Assembly (NCBI GenBank): GCA_025362415.1
Contig: JANYGM010000492.1
Span: forward strand, 1 to 7,815
Direction of reading: 5' to 3'
DNA: 7,815 bases
Source of the DNA: a bacterium
GTDB taxonomy: Bacteria > Bacteroidota > Bacteroidia > Cytophagales > Thermonemataceae
Position numbers and translations under genes: made by a program. Each line of letters opens with the position of its first letter. The stretch's first letter is position 1. Below are positions 1 to 4,608 of the stretch, in pieces. The notes under the pieces were generated by a model. It was not told the origin of the DNA, searched no databases, and was given only the letters and a program-made list of their open reading frames with translations.

Positions 1-7
1 TAAATAA

Positions 8-73
8 TTACAAGTTTTTAATTTGGTCTGTACCGTAATGCAATGGAGGTCTGACCAGATTAAAAACTTGTAA
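8..73. repeat. Inner hairpin, left copy: 21-bp stem around a 24-nt core loop
   Basis: Positions 8-28 pair with 53-73 (i pairs with 81-i). The only non-Watson-Crick pair is t23 with g58. The loop 29-52 is 24 nt, the same length as the centre of the large palindrome. The stem is mostly ttacaagtttttaat plus the terminal GGTC/GACC of the core. Confidence 0.92.
25..56 (+). repeat. 32-bp GGTC...GACC core, copy 1
   Basis: The core begins ggtctgtaccgta and ends ggaggtctgacc. GGTC and GACC form its ends and the 24 nt between are asymmetric. It contains two mini-hairpins, GGT-ctgt-ACC at its left and GGTC-t-GACC at its right. It differs from copy 2 at three positions (38, 44, 46). Confidence 0.9.
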
Positions 74-110
74 CTGCCAATCATATTCTAGCTTAAAATT
101 CGTAAAAATA

Positions 111-142
111 GGTCTGTACCGTAGTGCAACGAAGGTCTGACC
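111..142 (+). repeat. 32-bp GGTC...GACC core, copy 2 (centre of the palindrome)
   Basis: This core has the same length and orientation as copy 1, and 29 of 32 bases agree; it differs at 124 (G for A), 130 (C for T) and 132 (A for G). Its GGTC/GACC ends are the innermost paired bases of the 114-bp arms, so this core is the turning point of the large palindrome. Being a diverged copy, it was probably acquired separately from copy 1. Confidence 0.9.
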
Positions 143-179
143 TATTTTTACGAATTTTAAGCTAGAATATGATTGGCAG

Positions 180-245
180 TTACAAGTTTTTAATCTGGTC
201 AGACCTCCATTGCATTACGGTACAGACCAAATTAAAAACTTGTAA
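180..245. repeat. Inner hairpin, right copy (mirror of 8-73)
   Basis: This is the exact reverse complement of 8-73, including the single wobble pair. The identity shows that the inner hairpin existed before the outer inverted duplication, or that the two have been homogenised since. Confidence 0.92.
197..228 (-). repeat. 32-bp GGTC...GACC core, copy 3 (inverted)
   Basis: This is the exact reverse complement of copy 1 and lies in the right arm of the palindrome. Copies 1 and 3 point away from each other about the central copy 2. Confidence 0.9.
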
Positions 246-296
246 TTATTTACCTAAACAGTTACGTTAATTTGTTGTATTCTTTCATAATAATTT

Positions 297-330
297 TATA
301 AATATGTCGCCCCGCTTGGGCTGAATACAA
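297..330. repeat. 34-bp intergenic repeat with GC hairpin, copy 1
   Basis: This is the first of two copies at a spacing of 50 bp, 30 of 34 bases identical. It opens with tataaatat, has a GC-rich centre in which GCCC (309-312) pairs with GGGC (318-321), and closes with aatacaa. The GC hairpin in otherwise very AT-rich DNA suggests a dispersed palindromic intergenic repeat of the sort common in Bacteroidota genomes. It may also act as a leader element or terminator for its neighbours; no T-run follows it. Confidence 0.8.
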
Positions 331-346
331 AATACAACTATTTTTC

Positions 347-380
347 TATAAATATACCGCCCCGCTGGGGCTAAATACAA
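347..380. repeat. 34-bp intergenic repeat with GC hairpin, copy 2
   Basis: This is the second copy, lying 24 bp before the start of the small plus-strand gene. Its hairpin is better than in copy 1: GCCCC (359-363), loop gct, GGGGC (367-371). The flanks tataaatat and aaatacaa are shared with copy 1. Any transcript starting upstream would carry this hairpin in its 5' leader. Confidence 0.8.
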
Positions 381-403
381 TTTATCAATGTCGTTATCTA
401 ACT

Positions 404-826
404 ATGAAAAAAATATATATTTTAGTAATAGCATTTTTAATGTTATTTTCTCTTAATGCAAATGCAGGCACATTTTCAAGCATAAAGACTGATAACCTCA
501 AACCCAAAAATGAGATTTCTGATGTCAGAAAATCAAAGAAAATCAAAACTTTTCAGAAATTTCTTAACACAAAAATTGGAAAATGGGCATTGAAAAAAGC
601 CATCAAAAAACTCCAAAAAAAGGCTTTAAATCCTCAAAAAAGCAAAATAGACCCGCCAAGTGCCTTAGTTATTTTGCTGATACTATTGCTGATATTACTT
701 CTTGGAATTTTATTGCTTAAAGTATTGGGTAGTATTTTGCTGATTATTGGAATTATTCTTTTAATTGGTTACTTTGTTTTTCTATCTATTTTTAATTTTG
801 ATAATTGGAGAAGAACAGTAAGCTAA
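404..826 (+). CDS. Hypothetical basic membrane protein with signal peptide
   Basis: This 140-residue protein is not recognised as a named family. It starts with a typical signal peptide (MKK, hydrophobic core about residues 4-17, likely cleavage after ANA at 19-21). Residues 22-82 form a polar, strongly basic stretch rich in Lys, with a helical lysine pattern around 56-76. Residues 86-130 are almost entirely Leu, Ile, Val and Gly and can make two closely spaced membrane helices (about 87-105 and 109-130). The last ten residues are polar. This suggests an inner-membrane protein with its basic segment in the periplasm. The ATG at 404 is chosen because the signal peptide starts there; no Shine-Dalgarno sequence precedes it, as is usual in Bacteroidota. 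It is the only plus-strand gene and is convergent with the gldJ-like gene. A function cannot be given. Confidence 0.75.
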   Translation: MKKIYILVIAFLMLFSLNANAGTFSSIKTDNLKPKNEISDVRKSKKIKTFQKFLNTKIGKWALKKAIKKLQKKALNPQKSKIDPPSALVILLILLLILLLGILLLKVLGSILLIIGIILLIGYFVFLSIFNFDNWRRTVS

Positions 827-857
827 GGAAGACTGTGCTTTGGGTTCTTTAATCCTT

Positions 858-901
858 AAAAAGCAGACATCATTACAAAATAGTAATGATGTCTGCTTTT
901 T
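858..901. terminator. Bidirectional terminator between convergent genes
   Basis: Positions 858-876 and 883-901 form a perfect 19-bp stem with the loop aaaata. The stem starts with five A and ends with five T, so each strand gives a GC-containing hairpin followed by U. It lies 31 bp past the stop of the plus-strand gene and 14 bp past the stop of the minus-strand gldJ-like gene, serving both. Confidence 0.93.
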
Positions 902-915
902 GAGGTAATATTTTT

Positions 916-2709
916 TTAAAACCCACCTTCATCTTCTTTTTCTTTCTCTTCTTTTGGCTTGTCTTTATTTTTATCTTTTTTAGATTTCTTTTTCTTTTTC
1001 TTTTTTTCTTCTTTTGGTTTATCCTTAGGATTTTCTTTAGGATTTTCTTCTTTTATTGGTTTATCTTTGCTTTTCTTATCTTTTGCATCATCAGGCTGAA
1101 CAAATATTGCCTCATCTGTTGCTTTATTTTCTTTTTTAGCTTTTACTTTTTTAGCTTTAACTACTTTTTTCTTAATCACTTTTCCTTTACTCACAGGAAC
1201 AAGGTTTTGCAAATCATCATTAAGTCCAACTTCTTTTTTCTTTTTCCCTCCAAGTGTCATAGCACAACGAAAACCAATGGTTGCTGTACTTTTTTCTGCA
1301 ACTAAGTACCTTCTTGCACCAGGTGCAAGCCAATAAGCAATATCTTTCCACGAACCACCCTTATAAACTTTATATCTTTTTCTTGCGTTTTCGTTACGTT
1401 CATAAATAGAATGTACAAAAGCACTAGGAAAAGATAATAAATTATCAATATTGATACTTGTGCTATCTCTAATAGTAAATGGCTTTCTTTTAATATCTTT
1501 GGTACTATCTTTGGCAACTCTTGAAGAATATAACTGATTGGGAAGCATTTTCGTTTTAAAAGCAGTATCACTGTAGGCATTAGCACGTTTTACAAGTTGC
1601 AAATCATCATATGCTTCAAAATCTTCTACTGCATACGCACTCTCTACCCATTCATTGACGTTTCCAGCCATATTATAAAGCCCAAAATCATTAGGAGGAT
1701 AGGCATAAATCCACTCTGTAAGCATTGCACCATCATTTTGTCTTCCTGCAATACCTGCATAATCACCACGCCCACGTTTGAAGTTAGCTAAAAACTTACC
1801 CATATTTTTCTTGTAAGGATTGCGCATAGCACGTCCGTCCCAAGGATAAATTCTTGTTTTTTCTTTTTTAGTTGTTTCATATTCTATTGCTACCATTGCT
1901 TTGGCGGCATATTCCCATTCTGCTTCTGTGGGAAGCCTATAATCAGGCAACACAATAGTATCTGAATAAGATTTTGTAGGATTTATTACTTTGATGTCTG
2001 TATCAATCTTGCCATTTCTACGAAGTCCTGTAACTTTACGTTGTCCGCCACCTTCCAAAAATTTGTTAATGGTAGAGGTGCGCCACTTGCAAAACTCTTG
2101 TGCTTGCTCCCACGACACGCCCACAACAGGATAAAGCCTAAAACCAGGGTGTCTTAGGTAATTAGTAATATAGGAATCATTAAAAGATGCATCACTTGCC
2201 CATACAAGTGTATCAGGCATTAATACTTCTTTATAATATTCATCATAAGTAAGATTTTTAGGGATTTGCTCACGGTTTTTATCATAAAAATTCATAAACT
2301 CCAACCAGTGAATATTGGCAACTTCTGTTCTATCCATATAAAAAGAAGGCACAAAAACCCGTGTGAGTTGGCTATGGGAAGCATTGATAACATCTTCCTC
2401 TAGCATACCCATTACAAAAGAACCGCCTTCAATGTAAACAAGATTAGGACCTGCAATTTGCCCTTCAAAGCCTTTTACTGTAAAGCTATTTACATTTGTA
2501 GTGTCATTATAGGGAACGCCAGTAGCAGTGCTAACACCATTATTGGCATTACCACCTGTTGTGCCACTTACACCACCAGCAGTAGCTTCCTCAGCAGTTT
2601 GTTTATCTCGGTCTTTTTTCTTAAACATTCCACAAGACGAAAGCAAACCACTAGCAATACTACTAGATAACAGTAAAGTAAATAAATATGTAAAAAATTT
2701 TTTGTTCAT
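916..2709 (-). CDS. gldJ: GldJ-like gliding/type IX secretion lipoprotein, long-tailed paralog
   Basis: This 597-residue lipoprotein has a signal peptide ending in the lipobox LSSC (Cys26), then a Gly/Thr/Asn linker, then an FGE-sulfatase (SUMF1-like) domain at about 89-486. Family landmarks are FYMDRTEV (123-130), VVGVSW (195-200), RLPTEAEWEYAA (258-269), LANFKRGRGDYAGIAG (307-322), GNVNEW (349-354), YKGGSWKD (449-456) and GFRCAM (479-484). The block after RLPTEAEWEYAA and the YKGGSWKD run are those of GldJ rather than GldK. In Flavobacterium GldJ is an outer-membrane lipoprotein needed for gliding and type IX secretion. The catalytic cysteine pair of true formylglycine-generating enzymes is missing after KGGSW, so the fold is probably structural. 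Unusually, residues 488-597 are a Lys/Glu/Asp/Pro tail with KDKPKEEK repeated at 562 and 582. It follows a paralog on the same strand, across a terminator. Confidence 0.9.
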   Translation of the reverse strand: MNKKFFTYLFTLLLSSSIASGLLSSCGMFKKKDRDKQTAEEATAGGVSGTTGGNANNGVSTATGVPYNDTTNVNSFTVKGFEGQIAGPNLVYIEGGSFVMGMLEEDVINASHSQLTRVFVPSFYMDRTEVANIHWLEFMNFYDKNREQIPKNLTYDEYYKEVLMPDTLVWASDASFNDSYITNYLRHPGFRLYPVVGVSWEQAQEFCKWRTSTINKFLEGGGQRKVTGLRRNGKIDTDIKVINPTKSYSDTIVLPDYRLPTEAEWEYAAKAMVAIEYETTKKEKTRIYPWDGRAMRNPYKKNMGKFLANFKRGRGDYAGIAGRQNDGAMLTEWIYAYPPNDFGLYNMAGNVNEWVESAYAVEDFEAYDDLQLVKRANAYSDTAFKTKMLPNQLYSSRVAKDSTKDIKRKPFTIRDSTSINIDNLLSFPSAFVHSIYERNENARKRYKVYKGGSWKDIAYWLAPGARRYLVAEKSTATIGFRCAMTLGGKKKKEVGLNDDLQNLVPVSKGKVIKKKVVKAKKVKAKKENKATDEAIFVQPDDAKDKKSKDKPIKEENPKENPKDKPKEEKKKKKKKSKKDKNKDKPKEEKEKEDEGGF

Positions 2710-2786
2710 AGGTTAAAGCAACCGCAAAATAACACTTTTTTACGAAAAAACCTTAAGAAATTTATTTTTCCAATTATTTCTAAATA

Positions 2787-2816
2787 AAAAAGGCTTTGAA
2801 ACTGCAAAGCCTTTTT
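2787..2816 (-). terminator. Terminator after the upstream gldJ paralog
   Basis: Positions 2787-2798 and 2805-2816 form a perfect 12-bp stem (AAAAAGGCTTTG with its complement) around the loop aaactg. On the minus strand it lies 30 bp past the stop at 2847, and the stem ends in a T-run continuing tttattta. It makes separate transcription of the two gldJ-like genes likely. Confidence 0.9.
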
Positions 2817-2846
2817 ATTTAATATGTGTCAGAATGATATTTGAAA

Positions 2847-4226
2847 TTATTTACCTTGTTTTCCACCTCTGTTGGCTCTACGTTTTTCACCAGATCTTTC
2901 ACCAGCAAGAATCATAGCGCAACGGAAACCCAAGTTATCTGTACTTTTATTTTTATCTAAAAATCTTCTTGTACCTGGAGATAACCAGTAAGCAACATCT
3001 TTCCAAGAACCACCTTTAAATACTCTTGCATTATCATCAACAAGTGACATTACTGCACCTTGTGTTGCAACTACATTATACGGTTCTTTACTATCACCAT
3101 AAACTGATTTGTTTGGGTCAGACTTAAGTTTTGTACTATCTAATTGTTGTCTTCTTACAGGATTCAAATCACTCATATCTTCGTGAGAAAGAGGTCTGTA
3201 AACATCTTCTACCCATTCGTTTACGTTTCCAGCCATATTATACAAATTAAAACCATTTGTAGGATAATTATAAACATATTCTGTAATAAGTGCGCCATCA
3301 TTTTGCTTACCTGCAATACCTGCGTAATCACCACGTCCACGTTTAAAGTTAGCTAAAAATGTACCCATTTGTTTACCATAAGGATTTCTTAGAGCGTGTC
3401 CGTCCCAAGGATATACACGACCATTAGACTGATTTTCATCATCATATTGTGTTTCAATCATTCCTTTTGCGGCATATTCCCATTCTGCTTCTGTTGGAAG
3501 GCGGTAGTTTGGAAGTACCACGCCACTTTCTAGAGGAGCATCTTTCAAGTCTTTGTATTCGTTAAGTTTACCATCTTTGTCTTTTTTCTTAGCTTCTGCA
3601 AAAAGATAATCATTAGCAGCTTTTGTACGCCATTTGCAGAAAGCTTGTGCTTGTATCCAAGATACACCTACAACAGGGAACATACGAAAACCAGGGTAAC
3701 GCAAATAATTGATTACATAAGAATCATTGAAAGCAGTTTCACTTGCCCAAACAGTGGTATCAGGTAATAATTCCTTGAATTTCAAACTATCAGGGATAGC
3801 TGCGGCATTTGTTGGTTTAGAGTAATAGTTCAAAAATTCTAACCAATCAATGTTTTTAACCTCTGTTCTGTCCATATAAAAAGACTGCACACTCACAGTA
3901 CGCTCACGGTTATCACGAGTATAAACAATGTCTTCTTCACCAGAACCCATAATAAAACGCCCACCTTCAATAAAAACCAAGTTGGGTCCATCAGGTTGTC
4001 CTTTATATTCTCTTACTGCAAAACTCGTAACACCAGATGTATCTCCCAAATTATAAGGAATACCTGTTGCTTGGCTAAACATTCCCTTTTGGTGCGCATT
4101 TGTACTAGATTGCGTTTGCATTTGGAATGAAGAAGAGTCTTGTGATTTTTTCTTACAAGCTCCTAGTAGGCTAATTCCTATGGTAAGTAGGAGTGCGTAT
4201 TTGATTATGCGCATACTTTTATTCAT
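2847..4226 (-). CDS. gldJ: GldJ gliding/type IX secretion lipoprotein, short-tailed paralog
   Basis: This 459-residue lipoprotein has a signal peptide with lipobox LGAC (Cys24), followed by KKK and a Ser/Gln linker. The FGE-sulfatase domain runs from about 82 to 441, with SFYMDRTEV (115-123), PVVGVSW (184-190), RLPTEAEWEYAA (242-253), GNVNEWVEDVYRP (333-345), VFKGGSWKD (402-410) and GFRCAM (433-438). The DVYRP stretch and the short basic C-terminus (about 441-459) make this the more canonical GldJ of the two. As in GldJ generally, the active-site cysteines of sulfatase-modifying enzymes are absent from the segment after KGGSW. Expected role: outer-membrane lipoprotein partner of the GldK/L/M/N and SprA secretion and motility machinery. 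The ATG at 4226 is used; an in-frame ATG four codons later would also leave a good signal peptide. It has its own terminator and a long AT-rich upstream region, so is probably a separate transcription unit. Confidence 0.92.
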   Translation of the reverse strand: MNKSMRIIKYALLLTIGISLLGACKKKSQDSSSFQMQTQSSTNAHQKGMFSQATGIPYNLGDTSGVTSFAVREYKGQPDGPNLVFIEGGRFIMGSGEEDIVYTRDNRERTVSVQSFYMDRTEVKNIDWLEFLNYYSKPTNAAAIPDSLKFKELLPDTTVWASETAFNDSYVINYLRYPGFRMFPVVGVSWIQAQAFCKWRTKAANDYLFAEAKKKDKDGKLNEYKDLKDAPLESGVVLPNYRLPTEAEWEYAAKGMIETQYDDENQSNGRVYPWDGHALRNPYGKQMGTFLANFKRGRGDYAGIAGKQNDGALITEYVYNYPTNGFNLYNMAGNVNEWVEDVYRPLSHEDMSDLNPVRRQQLDSTKLKSDPNKSVYGDSKEPYNVVATQGAVMSLVDDNARVFKGGSWKDVAYWLSPGTRRFLDKNKSTDNLGFRCAMILAGERSGEKRRANRGGKQGK

Positions 4227-4554
4227 AATACGGTTGTGTTTAACAATGACACTTTTCTTTTGATACTTTCTTTTGATACTAAAATCTGCTGTTTTTTTAT
4301 TTAGGCACTAAATTTTTAATTAGTAGGTACAATTTTAAGGAAAAAAAACCGAAAAAAAAAATTTTATTAAAAAAAACTTTTTTAGTGTATTAAAGTTATT
4401 TCCTTTTTTGTATAAAAATCGTGCCAGAAAGTCTAAAAAAACGGTTTTATTCACTTTTACTAGAAAAAAATAATTTTAATATTACTGAAGAAATTAAGAG
4501 AAGAAAAATATACAAAATAAAAATTTTACAATGTTTTGATAATATTAAATGAAT
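4227..4554 (-). promoter_or_regulatory. AT-rich upstream region of the short-tailed gldJ
   Basis: This 328-bp stretch carries no credible gene. It is extremely AT-rich, with long A and T runs at about 4340-4385. It must hold the promoter of the gldJ gene starting at 4226, because the transporter upstream ends in a terminator. I found no convincing match to the Bacteroidota -7/-33 promoter pattern (TAnnTTTG with upstream TTG), so no site is marked. The A-tracts could act as curved or UP-like DNA. Confidence 0.5.
4255..4280. repeat. Perfect 13-bp tandem duplication upstream of gldJ
   Basis: The unit ttcttttgatact occurs twice head to tail (4255-4267 and 4268-4280). It lies 29-54 bp before the start codon of the short-tailed gldJ, in the probable leader or core promoter. 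It may be a recent slippage duplication or a doubled regulator site. Confidence 0.85.
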
Positions 4555-4581
4555 AATCCTTTCCAAATTTTGGAAAGGATT
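4555..4581 (-). terminator. Terminator of the SulP gene
   Basis: Positions 4555-4564 (AATCCTTTCC) pair with 4572-4581 (GGAAAGGATT), and two more A-T pairs can close the loop. It begins 28 bp past the SulP stop on the minus strand. The T-run after it is weak (attcatttaatatt), so termination may be partial. Confidence 0.8.
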
Positions 4582-4608
4582 TTATACAAATACTCTTTTT
4601 TGATAATT

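Larger units (their letters stand above)
1..252. repeat. Giant palindrome: 114-bp perfect inverted repeat with 24-nt centre
   Basis: Positions 1-114 are the exact reverse complement of 139-252 (base i pairs with base 253-i throughout), leaving only 115-138 unpaired. The arms could extend left of the window, since base 1 still pairs; on the right the match is followed by cctaaacag. Each arm contains a smaller hairpin (8-73, mirrored at 180-245), and the centre of the whole is the same type of core as the centre of each small hairpin. Positions 74-110 (mirrored at 143-179) look like ordinary AT-rich DNA caught in the duplication. No open reading frame of note lies within it. An assembly or amplification chimera can also produce a perfect palindrome, but it would not explain the nested structure. 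Confidence 0.95.

Noticed and set aside
25..228. CRISPR array from three similar 32-bp units
   Set aside because: One of the units is inverted and the DNA between them is itself part of an inverted duplication, so it is not a repeat-spacer array.
1302..1586. 94-residue minus-strand open frame
   Set aside because: It lies fully inside the gldJ-like gene in another frame of the same strand, with no domain or start signal; the overlapping gene has clear family motifs here (KGGSW, GFRCAM).
2458..2716. Two plus-strand open frames antisense to the gldJ-like N-terminus
   Set aside because: Their Ser/Thr-rich and Pro/Ala-rich sequences are the reverse-strand reading of the Gly/Thr/Asn linker and signal peptide of the real gene.
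2725..2732. Promoter-like caaaataa (minus-strand ttattttg) before the long-tailed gldJ
   Set aside because: It matches TAnnTTTG at 7 of 8 positions but is only 16 bp from the ATG and has no TTG at the right distance upstream.
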